Assembly (NCBI GenBank): GCA_013043915.1
Contig: JABEVH010000201.1
Span: 1-9,005 of the forward strand
Source of the DNA: Pseudomonadales bacterium
GTDB taxonomy: Bacteria; Pseudomonadota; Gammaproteobacteria; Pseudomonadales; Moraxellaceae
DNA: 9,005 bases
Direction: 5' to 3'
The position numbers and the translations under genes were made by a program. The notes under the pieces were generated by a model. It saw only the letters and a program-made list of their open reading frames with translations, was not told where the DNA came from and searched no databases. Below, one piece after another: positions 1 through 6,230 of the stretch (its first letter is position 1; each line of letters opens with the position of its first letter).

Positions 1-358
1 CCATTTTCTTGAAAGCATCCAGCACCGCATCACCCTTGAAGGGTTTAACGATCCAGCCCTTAATACCTGCAGCCTTACCTCGTTCTTTCATGCTTGGACT
101 GCTTTCCGTAGTCAACATAATGATATTGACGGTCTTATTACCCAATTCACCACGTATTTTTTCAACCATGGTTAAACCGTCCATATTGGGCATATTCACG
201 TCGCTAACCACCAATTTGACTCCGGGATCTGCCTTAAGCTTCGCTAAACCATCCTTACCATCAATGGCCGTAGCCACATCCAGACCTGCCTTACGCAAAA
301 AACCAGCTACTTCATCACGCACTGTACTTGAGTCATCCACCACCAGAATCTTAGCCAT
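1..358 (-). CDS. CheY-like single-domain response regulator (3' end cut by window edge)
   Basis: This is a stand-alone phosphoreceiver and the presumed output protein of the signalling operon. The visible 119 residues start MAKILVVDDSS and carry all receiver landmarks: acidic pair D8/D9, phosphoacceptor D53 (in VVSDVNMP), T83 and K105 (in VKPF). N55, two residues after the phosphoacceptor, matches the CheY residue position important for dephosphorylation. A CheY-type receiver is about 120 to 125 residues, so only a few residues are missing, unless an output domain lies beyond the edge. The start is supported by a GGGAGAGG ribosome-binding site just upstream. It lies 18 bases after the receiver/CheX gene and is last in the visible operon. 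With a CheA-like kinase and two CheX-like phosphatases upstream, it is the natural phosphoryl acceptor. Its target (flagellar motor, pilus, enzyme or another relay) cannot be told from sequence. Confidence 0.93.
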   Translation of the reverse strand, partial: MAKILVVDDSSTVRDEVAGFLRKAGLDVATAIDGKDGLAKLKADPGVKLVVSDVNMPNMDGLTMVEKIRGELGNKTVNIIMLTTESSPSMKERGKAAGIKGWIVKPFKGDAVLDAFKKM

Positions 359-376
359 GCTGCCTCTCCCGATTAA

Positions 377-1330
377 TCAAAAAAACTCCAGCTCGCCAGA
401 ACTGACCAACTCATCAATATCACTGGATATTTCCTTGAAGTCTTCTGGCGACCAGCTGAGGTTAAATATAAAGCGCTGATAAATTTCGAACGACAACCCT
501 GTCGACTCATTCGTCAGCGTATAGTGTAGACATAGTTGCGGATTATCCGTACCAAAAGATATGTACTTATGCTGATGATTAATAATCAAAGGCACTTGTA
601 CTCTATTCTCATTCTCTGGCGGTTCGCCCACATAACGATTCTTGAATTGCCCCCAAACCAGATTGGTAATTTCACCTAGAAAACTGTTGACCGATCTGAA
701 GTCAGCTTCTTCATCGATAGACATGGCTTTAATGCACTGCAGTATGGGTGCCTCCTGCGCCTGAAACATCATATACCCCTTGCACCAAGAACTTTCCAGG
801 GCCATCAGACTAAAAACTTCACCATAAATCAGGCGGTCTCGCACAACATAGGGCAAATCAGATCGCAACGTCATGCCGCGAAACTGACTGGTTAGCACCG
901 TCTCTGTCAGCTCTTTGATGCCTCGAACCAGGGCAGAGGGGTAAACCAGACAGAATATAAAATCATCCACCAGCTTACGCAGGTGATCAAGATCATGAGC
1001 CACATAGGCCGCACAAAAATAGCGCTGTACCGAAATGGGCAGATCATCCAATTCGGCTTTTACTTCACGTCGCAGAAAAATAGGCAACTCACGCCGCGCC
1101 AAGTGGATGCTTTTGGCAATTTCCATGCTTTCTTCCGCAGAATCTCCATAATTCTCGGCTAGAAATACAGCGCCGAGATCGATGTTGGAGTTCAGAACTG
1201 ACAGCAAATTAGATTTACTGACCTTTAGTGGCAACAACCCTATGTTATCGAAAAAGTTCTTAATCTCTTCCGAAAACTCAGGTGTGTTATCAAGGACCAG
1301 CACTTTGCTGCGTAACAACATTTCATCCAT
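377..1330 (-). CDS. Degenerate receiver fused to CheX-like phosphatase domain
   Basis: The protein has 317 residues and two parts. Residues about 8 to 125 look like a receiver fold (VLVLDN, then VFLAENYGDS), but the active site is lost. The acidic pair is D14/N15, the phosphoacceptor position is A58 (followed by E59), the T/S position falls in LPIFLRRE, and the usual K-P near residue 112 is replaced by A-H. Residues about 135 to 295 resemble CheX, the CheY-P phosphatase family. The E-x-x-N catalytic signature is E220/N223 in GEITNLVWG, matching the CheX pattern of a Glu and an Asn on one helix. The protein ends in an acidic-hydrophobic tail, GELEFF. Codons 1 and 4 are both ATG; the first is chosen because AGGTGAG lies directly before it, but the second fits too. 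It probably dephosphorylates the neighbouring CheY-like protein, with the pseudo-receiver acting in docking or dimerisation. The CheX assignment comes from motif and fold-like pattern, not from an alignment. Confidence 0.8.
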   Translation of the reverse strand: MDEMLLRSKVLVLDNTPEFSEEIKNFFDNIGLLPLKVSKSNLLSVLNSNIDLGAVFLAENYGDSAEESMEIAKSIHLARRELPIFLRREVKAELDDLPISVQRYFCAAYVAHDLDHLRKLVDDFIFCLVYPSALVRGIKELTETVLTSQFRGMTLRSDLPYVVRDRLIYGEVFSLMALESSWCKGYMMFQAQEAPILQCIKAMSIDEEADFRSVNSFLGEITNLVWGQFKNRYVGEPPENENRVQVPLIINHQHKYISFGTDNPQLCLHYTLTNESTGLSFEIYQRFIFNLSWSPEDFKEISSDIDELVSSGELEFF

Positions 1331-1360
1331 CTCACCTATTCTCCGTCTAGTAAGTATCGC

Positions 1361-1897
1361 TCAGAATAACTCCAGCGCTCCAGTTTCCTCTTCGTGGCTC
1401 TCATCAAATCTAAAATCAATGGGCGCGTTCTCACACATGCACAAGGTCACATGAAATGAAACTGTATCAGTAATTTTGACCTCAAACCTTGCAATATGGC
1501 CGGGTTTAAGGTCAGGTATAAAGTCCATAACCTCTCGCCCCAGGGTATAAGGAGTCGACATACCCAAATGGCCAAAATTTTTCAGAAGATCCCTATTCAT
1601 CGCCCCACAGCAAAGATTACCCTGCTCTGAGACCACATCGACGAGGGACATATCTGAAGCCACGGCCTTAAAATAAGCCTCTGTCTCCGCATTTTCATCG
1701 ATATGAAAAATCGTCAATAACCTAAAAACAAAGGAAGAGATGGTTAAGACTATGATAGTTTTTTCTGAAAAAGGTGCTGTCACAGCTTCAGGCAACAAGG
1801 CTATAGAAAGCGGCTCATCATCCTGCTTACCCAGGTTATTACGAGCTGCTTTCAAAAAAATGGCCTCTATCCCCTTTTTAGCTTGCTGGGTAATCAT
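1361..1897 (-). CDS. CheX-like protein (candidate CheY-P phosphatase)
   Basis: This is a 178-residue soluble protein without signal peptide or membrane segment. The central stretch at residues 86 to 120 (VDVVSEQGNLCCGAMNRDL, then LGMSTPYTLG) matches the CheX pattern. It has a helix with E-x-x-N (E91, N94) followed by a G, then the loop and strand that in CheX precede the second half of the fold. Family knowledge says E and N insert into the receiver active site and position water to hydrolyse the phospho-aspartate. The C-terminus GALELF closely resembles that of the next gene (GELEFF). It starts 3 bases after the MCP-like stop codon; the ribosome-binding site is weak (GGGTTAAGGC), so translation is probably coupled. 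A T7 run lies at codons 13 to 15. A structural rather than catalytic role is possible because overall similarity to CheX is limited. Confidence 0.72.
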   Translation of the reverse strand: MITQQAKKGIEAIFLKAARNNLGKQDDEPLSIALLPEAVTAPFSEKTIIVLTISSFVFRLLTIFHIDENAETEAYFKAVASDMSLVDVVSEQGNLCCGAMNRDLLKNFGHLGMSTPYTLGREVMDFIPDLKPGHIARFEVKITDTVSFHVTLCMCENAPIDFRFDESHEEETGALELF

Positions 1898-1900
1898 GCC

Positions 1901-2665
1901 TTAACCCAGCTTCTCGTAAAGTTGCTTGACCAAGGCTTCAAGTTTACTCAGTGCGGCCATCATCATTTTGCCTCCTGCCTGTATATCTTGAAAGGTAGCT
2001 GTCGTCTTCAGGTCATTCATATGTAAACTACGGCTATAATCCTTGGAGAGTAACTCAGACTGATCTGCCAGCTTGCGCACTTCATCAGCAACCACCGCAA
2101 ATCCCCGCCCAGCCTCTCCAGCTCTGGCCGCTTCAATCGAAGCATTCAGTGCCAGAATGATCACATTCTTGACAATGGATCCAAACTCCTGATTCTTGGC
2201 ATGCATATTGCGGTTCTGGTCCATCAGAGAGATCATATCCTCATGCCAGCGCTCAAAAGTGATGGCTACACCTTTAAGCAACTCAGCCTCCTTGACCAGA
2301 GGGGTAGCTTGCTCAAGCAATTCGGAACGCAGGCTCTCATAGCGACTTTTAGCATCCATCACTTCATTCAAACTCGAGGTGTGCTCCTGACTCTTCGTCA
2401 GATTAGCTTCGTGCAAAGCCCTCTCAAGTTCTGCCACCTTATTTTGCTGTCGTTGCGTTTCTGCCAAGGCACGTTCGGCCTGAGCAAGGTTTGCCTGAGC
2501 TTCTCGCCCCAGGTCTTTCTCTCGATCTTCTGCTTCACGTTTTTGCCGCAATGACTCATCACGCCACAACGCTTGAGCATGACCATGCCGAGTCATCATC
2601 CAGAATGCTGTGATCACTGAGAACGTCACCCCCCCCAGCGCCACTCCCTCCAAGCCTTCAATCAT
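1901..2665 (-). CDS. Small membrane-anchored MCP-like signalling protein without sensor domain
   Basis: The 254 residues hold one N-terminal membrane segment (about 9 to 24). The flanking R26, H27, H29 and R35 place the rest in the cytoplasm. A long charged coiled coil follows (about 36 to 115), then a break around P122. The methyl-accepting hairpin tip is at 164 to 205 and contains ALNASIEAARAGEAGRGFAV and DEVRKLADQS, nearly identical to the conserved tip of chemoreceptors. Two things differ from ordinary receptors. There is no periplasmic domain and no HAMP, and the descending arm after the tip is only about 60 residues. The segment before ALNA is KNVII where receptors usually have Q-T-N-L/I-L, a region used for receptor trimer and CheA/CheW contacts. 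I see no clear methylation-site pairs and no C-terminal pentapeptide for CheR/CheB. The start has a good AAGGGGG site. It lies 27 bases after the kinase gene, so it probably works with that kinase. A G8 run covers codons 10 to 13. Confidence 0.88.
   Translation of the reverse strand: MIEGLEGVALGGVTFSVITAFWMMTRHGHAQALWRDESLRQKREAEDREKDLGREAQANLAQAERALAETQRQQNKVAELERALHEANLTKSQEHTSSLNEVMDAKSRYESLRSELLEQATPLVKEAELLKGVAITFERWHEDMISLMDQNRNMHAKNQEFGSIVKNVIILALNASIEAARAGEAGRGFAVVADEVRKLADQSELLSKDYSRSLHMNDLKTTATFQDIQAGGKMMMAALSKLEALVKQLYEKLG
2629..2636 (-). repeat. G8 homopolymer near the start of the MCP-like gene
   Basis: Eight consecutive G on the coding strand lie 29 to 36 bases after the first base of the ATG, in the membrane-segment codons (A-L-G-G-V). 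The length as given keeps the frame open. A slip of one base would abolish the protein. This is at the low end of tracts known to vary in phase. Confidence 0.55.
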
Positions 2666-2692
2666 GCTTGCCCCCTTATCATGATGCCCTGG

Positions 2693-4954
2693 TTATACCG
2701 CCACGAGCGCCGTGGATGGCAAGCGAATCATGAACTCAAAGGGGCAAAAACCCAGCTCAGTTGTTGACCCATGTAAAACGACCCCAATCTCAGCTCCCTG
2801 TTCATTAAGAAAGGTGCGTACAGCATCCATACCTACTCCCCGTCCTGACACTTGACTCACCTGTTCAGCTGTTGACAAGCCCGATTCAAAAATAAGTTCA
2901 GCGATCACAGCTGTATCTGGCTTCTCATCCACACTAAATCGACCTTGCGCTACGCCTTTCTCATACAATTTATGTAAGGCTAGTCCCCGGCCATCATCGC
3001 TGATATGGAGCACCACACCATCTTCCTGTCGCTGACAAACAAAACGAATATGGCCAGCCTCCGATTTTCCGGCTCGACTACGATCGGCGGGGCTTTCGAT
3101 ACCGTGGTCTAGAGAATTACGCACGATATGCATAAACGAACTCTTCAGTGCCTGGGCAACCAAATTATTAAAGGCGACCTCCCCTTCGACAATTTGCACC
3201 TCTGGAGTAGGCTTGTTCAATTCCTTGGCCAGCGAAGACAGAGAATCCACTGCACCAGATATCAGGCGCTGCAAGGGCACTAGCCCGAGTTGCGCAACCT
3301 TATGCTGCAATAGCTGAGCCACATCACCTACTGCCTGGGAGTTCAAATTGTCAACCAAGGATTGCAAGGCGCTTATCTCTTCTCTGCTGACAAAAACACC
3401 ACGCGATGTCAGCATATCGGAGGCACGTCCCTTGCGGCCCAGCTTATCCTCATTGACCTCAACATAACTGGCCAGCCCTGCTGCCACGGCATCAAGCTCT
3501 TTTAGTAATTGCACCTGATCCCAAACCGCATGCTCATCCTGTCGGAGGCTGTCATAGGCCTGCTCTGCCTCATGCGCCACATCAGTAATCGCTTTGAACT
3601 CGTAGGTACGCGCATTACCCTTGATGGTATGCATATTACGGAATAAAGCGGCTACAACTTCCGACTTCCGTTCTGTGTTCTGCTCAATAAGCAGCCTGTT
3701 GTCAGCCAAGTATTTTTGCGCGGACTCAACAAACTCGTTGAACTTGCCAATGTATATTTTGATAATCTGGGAAATGATATCCAGTTCGGCTTTTTGATGG
3801 GCAGCTTCCAGTTCCAAAGCACGTAGGTGAGTTACGTCCTGAACAATCAGCAAGACCTTATCAACAGCATCGTCCTCATTCTTAATCGGGCTCCAGTGCA
3901 ACTGCAGGATCTTGTTATCACCGGCATCGGTACGTACCTGCATCTCGCTGACCAACAGATGAGAGTTAAAATCAAACATCATCATGTCTTCGCCAACAAT
4001 GGCTTCCAAAGCCACCTTCACCTGATCTCGGGTGTCTGCGCCTAAATTACTCGAAGAAAACAATGCTTCCAGAACATCGCGTCCAGCCAGTTCAGCCTCA
4101 CCGAAAATACTGTGCATATAGGCGGAGTACTCTGGATGCAGGTGGTTCCCCTTGATGACCGTACAGACACCTAGGCTCATGTTATCCAGCATGGCGTTGA
4201 CATCATTGGTCTTCTGCGTCAACTGCGCCGTTCGCTCAATGACCTTGAGTTCCAAATTGGCATTTTGCTCAGCAATAATTTCCGTCATTCTGAGGTTATT
4301 GCGAATAAAGAACACCAGCACACCCATAAACATCAAGTTCATGACACCAATGGCCATACCCATATAAAGGTTGATCTTGGTGGCACGCTGCGTCTGCTCA
4401 AGCGTTTGTACAAAGTTGTTATAGCTCGATGAACGAAAATCCAGCAAGTTTTTCTTCAGCGCGGCCAGCACCGTATTCATTTTCGCAACATCGCTAAAAC
4501 TTCCGGTATGAGCAATCATCCCCGTTGCGGTGTGATAGGCCAAATCACGATAGGCTTTAAAATCAGAGCGTAGTTTCAAAATATCCGCTCTACGCCCGGG
4601 ATAAAGATTTGCCATCTCGGCAAAGGTCTTGTCTCCCTCTATATAAAATGGTTGAGCTTTATCAACGGTGTCCTTGTCCGCCATCATCACGCCTTGCATG
4701 AACTGCTCTTCCATCTTGTCCAAACGAACAATATTGCGGTCAGCGCGCTCCAGTACCGGAAAATACAGATCCCTGATATCGGACAGGTTAGAGTTACTCT
4801 GCACGGCCTTTTGCACGCTATAGGTAGAAAACGCCAAGAACAGTGCAATGGCCCCCCCGACGATAAGGATAATCTTAAGCATCGGATTACCTGATTGTCC
4901 TGCACTGCTCGGTTTCACCGGTGCGCCTTCAGCTGCTTGACTTGTCTTGCTCAT
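2693..4954 (-). CDS. Membrane-bound CheA-like hybrid sensor kinase (4HB, PAS, Hpt, HATPase; no CheW domain)
   Basis: This 753-residue protein is the presumed input and phosphodonor of the operon. In order it shows a cytoplasmic N-tail, TM1 (about 26 to 47), a periplasmic all-helical region (48 to 196) resembling four-helix-bundle chemoreceptor sensors, and TM2 (about 197 to 217). A short coiled coil and a PAS domain (about 252 to 375) follow, then an Hpt domain (about 395 to 500) with phosphorylatable H442 in HTIKGNAR. Next is a CheA P3-like helical stretch (about 525 to 590) and a CheA-type ATPase with N-box HIVRNSLDHGIE (609 to 620), DDGRGL (653 to 658) and GRGVGM (704 to 709). It ends directly after the ATPase. 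The CheW-like P5 domain of CheA is absent, and so is any sizeable P2 docking domain. H442 probably receives phosphate from the ATPase and passes it to the CheY-like protein. The start has only a weak site (GAGAACC). It is first in the operon, behind a 320-base regulatory gap. The ligand is unknown. Confidence 0.92.
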   Translation of the reverse strand: MSKTSQAAEGAPVKPSSAGQSGNPMLKIILIVGGAIALFLAFSTYSVQKAVQSNSNLSDIRDLYFPVLERADRNIVRLDKMEEQFMQGVMMADKDTVDKAQPFYIEGDKTFAEMANLYPGRRADILKLRSDFKAYRDLAYHTATGMIAHTGSFSDVAKMNTVLAALKKNLLDFRSSSYNNFVQTLEQTQRATKINLYMGMAIGVMNLMFMGVLVFFIRNNLRMTEIIAEQNANLELKVIERTAQLTQKTNDVNAMLDNMSLGVCTVIKGNHLHPEYSAYMHSIFGEAELAGRDVLEALFSSSNLGADTRDQVKVALEAIVGEDMMMFDFNSHLLVSEMQVRTDAGDNKILQLHWSPIKNEDDAVDKVLLIVQDVTHLRALELEAAHQKAELDIISQIIKIYIGKFNEFVESAQKYLADNRLLIEQNTERKSEVVAALFRNMHTIKGNARTYEFKAITDVAHEAEQAYDSLRQDEHAVWDQVQLLKELDAVAAGLASYVEVNEDKLGRKGRASDMLTSRGVFVSREEISALQSLVDNLNSQAVGDVAQLLQHKVAQLGLVPLQRLISGAVDSLSSLAKELNKPTPEVQIVEGEVAFNNLVAQALKSSFMHIVRNSLDHGIESPADRSRAGKSEAGHIRFVCQRQEDGVVLHISDDGRGLALHKLYEKGVAQGRFSVDEKPDTAVIAELIFESGLSTAEQVSQVSGRGVGMDAVRTFLNEQGAEIGVVLHGSTTELGFCPFEFMIRLPSTALVAV
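4852..4858 (-). repeat. G7 homopolymer in the 5' part of the kinase gene
   Basis: Seven consecutive G on the coding strand fall in the TM1-coding region (codons about 32 to 34, V-G-G-A). A one-base change here would truncate the kinase in its first membrane segment. Two adjacent operon genes have G runs early in the frame, but seven is short for phase variation. Confidence 0.5.
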
Positions 4955-5112
4955 GGTTCTCAGATGACCCGTACAGTTAGTGATTAAGGGACTTCTCTCT
5001 CAACAAAAACAACGTAAAAAGCTATTTTTAAGCGTTAATCTTAAAAACACATCACACTGACAACTACCAGCATAGTTGAGAAGTTGCATCCCTTCCAAAA
5101 AGGCATGCATAG

Positions 5113-5130
5113 TTGATTATAAATAATCAA
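5113..5130. promoter_or_regulatory. Perfect 18-base palindrome TTGATTAT-AA-ATAATCAA over a -10 box
   Basis: The arms are 8 bases with a 2-base centre and pair perfectly. CATA (5108-5111) and TATG (5133-5136) extend the symmetry with small offsets. The palindrome covers the TATAAT read on the minus strand at 5121-5116. A dimeric regulator bound here would block or modulate the promoter. It is AT-rich and lacks a T-run, so it does not look like a terminator. Confidence 0.45.
5116..5121 (-). promoter_or_regulatory. Candidate -10 box (TATAAT) of the kinase operon
   Basis: A perfect TATAAT on the minus strand lies about 160 bases before the kinase ATG. Seventeen bases upstream the -35 position reads CGATAG, far from TTGACA. 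If real, the promoter probably depends on an activator or on another element. No better sigma-70 pair was found in the gap. Confidence 0.35.
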
Positions 5131-5194
5131 AATATGTTCTATCGGAATGGCAACTACGGGTGATGGGTACTTAGACTTTGGCAACAAGAGATGG

Positions 5195-5240
5195 AAAAAA
5201 GACATACCTGATGGAGAGCATACCTTACCTATCCATCAGG
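5195..5240 (-). terminator. Probable intrinsic terminator after accA
   Basis: Read on the minus strand, CCTGATGGA (5240-5232) pairs perfectly with TCCATCAGG (5215-5207) across a 16-base loop. TATGTC and then six T (5200-5195) follow. The stem begins about 35 bases after the accA stop codon. The 9-base stem is only moderately GC-rich and the T-run is offset by six bases, so termination may be partial. It would separate the dnaE-accA unit from the kinase operon. Confidence 0.6.
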
Positions 5241-5274
5241 GCTCAGCATTACGTTGTCATCCTACCCAAGATGA

Positions 5275-6228
5275 TCAGGCATGGACGCCATAACTCATCA
5301 AACGTTGATAGCGCCGATCCAGCAAGGTATGAGTATCCATGCCGCGCAATTTCTTTAGCTGCCTGACCAGGGCTTTACGTAAGGCATCGGCCATAGCATC
5401 GACATGACGATGAGCTCCCCCAAGTGGCTCGGCGATTAATTCATCGACAAACCCCAGATCCTTGAGGCGCTGCGCGGTCAGGCCCATCGCTTCAGCTGCA
5501 TCTGGTGCCTTTTCTGCCGTTTTCCAGAGTATGGACGCGCAACCTTCCGGCGATATAACCGCATAGGTACTGAATTCCAACATCTGCAAGACATCACCTA
5601 CGCCAATGGCCAAGGCCCCGCCCGAACCTCCTTCGCCGATCACTGTACTGATAATAGGAGTTTGTAATCTCGACATGACCGCCAAATTTCTGGCAATGGC
5701 CTCCGACTGACCACGCTCCTCGGCATCAATACCTGGATAAGCTCCCGGGGTATCGATAAAGGACAAGATCGGCAGTTTAAAGCGTTCAGCCATTTCAAAT
5801 AATCTTAAGGCCTTGCGATAACCATCAGGCTTGGGCATGCCAAAGTTGCGCCAGACCTTCTCTTTGACCTCACGCCCCTTTTGGTGTCCCACCAGCATGA
5901 CCGGTTCCCCCATCAACCGAGCCGTACCTCCAATGATCGCAGGATCATCGCCAAAAACACGGTCACCATGGTATTCATCAAAATCCGTAAAAATACGTTC
6001 GATGTAATCCATGGTGTAGGGGCGCTGGGGGTGACGAGCAAGCTGTGACACCTGCCAGGCACTCAGTTTGCTGAAAATCTCCTGAGTAAGGCGCGTTGCC
6101 TTATCTTCAAGCCGTCCTATCTCTTCGCTGATGTTAAGTCCGGTGCCGCTACCCACTTTGCGCAGACCCTCAATCTTGGCTTCCAGTTCTGCAATGGGCT
6201 GCTCAAAGTCGAGATAACTCGGGTTCAT
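5275..6228 (-). CDS. accA: Acetyl-CoA carboxylase carboxyltransferase subunit alpha
   Basis: AccA pairs with AccD in the carboxyltransferase that moves the carboxyl group from carboxybiotin on AccB to acetyl-CoA, giving malonyl-CoA for fatty acid synthesis in the cytoplasm. The 317 residues match the family length (319 in E. coli) and the sequence is recognisable throughout: LDFEQPIAELEAKI at the N-terminus, LARHPQRPYTMDYI, GHQKGRE, NFGMPKPDGYRKALRL, DTPGAYPGIDAEERGQSEAI, the oxyanion-forming GEGGSGGALAIGVGD, SPEGCASILWK and the C-terminal RRYQRLMSYG. The start has a strong AAGGAG site at 6239-6234 that lies inside the last codons of the deacetylase gene, 2 bases before the ATG region begins. 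In many gammaproteobacteria accA directly follows dnaE; here three genes intervene. No sign of damage. Confidence 0.99.
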   Translation of the reverse strand: MNPSYLDFEQPIAELEAKIEGLRKVGSGTGLNISEEIGRLEDKATRLTQEIFSKLSAWQVSQLARHPQRPYTMDYIERIFTDFDEYHGDRVFGDDPAIIGGTARLMGEPVMLVGHQKGREVKEKVWRNFGMPKPDGYRKALRLFEMAERFKLPILSFIDTPGAYPGIDAEERGQSEAIARNLAVMSRLQTPIISTVIGEGGSGGALAIGVGDVLQMLEFSTYAVISPEGCASILWKTAEKAPDAAEAMGLTAQRLKDLGFVDELIAEPLGGAHRHVDAMADALRKALVRQLKKLRGMDTHTLLDRRYQRLMSYGVHA

Positions 6229-6230
6229 AC

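Larger units (their letters stand above)
5061..5156. promoter_or_regulatory. Cluster of four TAGTTG/CAACTA hexamers (candidate operator array)
   Basis: On the plus strand CAACTA occurs at 5061-5066 and 5151-5156, and TAGTTG at 5073-5078 and 5110-5115. The first two form an inverted repeat with a 6-base spacer (CAACTA-ccagca-TAGTTG). The two TAGTTG copies are part of a longer direct repeat, GCATAGTTGA, at 5070-5079 and 5107-5116. The cluster brackets the candidate promoter, which is what binding sites of one regulator would look like. The regulator is not known. Confidence 0.4.
4955..5274. other. Non-coding regulatory gap between accA and the kinase operon
   Basis: These 320 bases hold no convincing gene. 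Seen directly are the accA-side hairpin with T-run (5195-5240), a perfect palindrome overlapping a TATAAT box (5113-5130) and four TAGTTG/CAACTA hexamers between 5061 and 5156. The stretch is richer in A and T than the neighbouring genes. If the TATAAT box is used, the kinase mRNA has a leader of roughly 150 bases. I see no recognisable riboswitch or RNA gene in that leader. Confidence 0.75.

Noticed and set aside
1361..1378. C-terminal ALELF as a beta-clamp binding motif (QLxLF-like)
   Set aside because: The leading Gln is missing, the partner gene has LEFF, and the operon context is signalling rather than replication.
5000..5089. Minus-strand ORF of 29 codons (MQLLNYAGSC...) in the kinase leader, preceded by GGAAGGG
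   Set aside because: The purine run touches the ATG with almost no spacing, and the predicted peptide has no recognisable feature. It could be a leader peptide but the support is too thin.
5076..5099. GG and GC pairs near TTGGAAGGGATGCAAC considered as a sigma-54 promoter
   Set aside because: The spacing between GG and GC does not fit the required GG-N10-GC pattern.
5139..5146. TCCGATAG on the minus strand, resembling the sigma-28 (FliA) -10 GCCGATAA
   Set aside because: No TAAA-type -35 lies about 15 bases upstream; the nearest TAAG is about 23 bases away. A flagellar promoter is therefore not supported.
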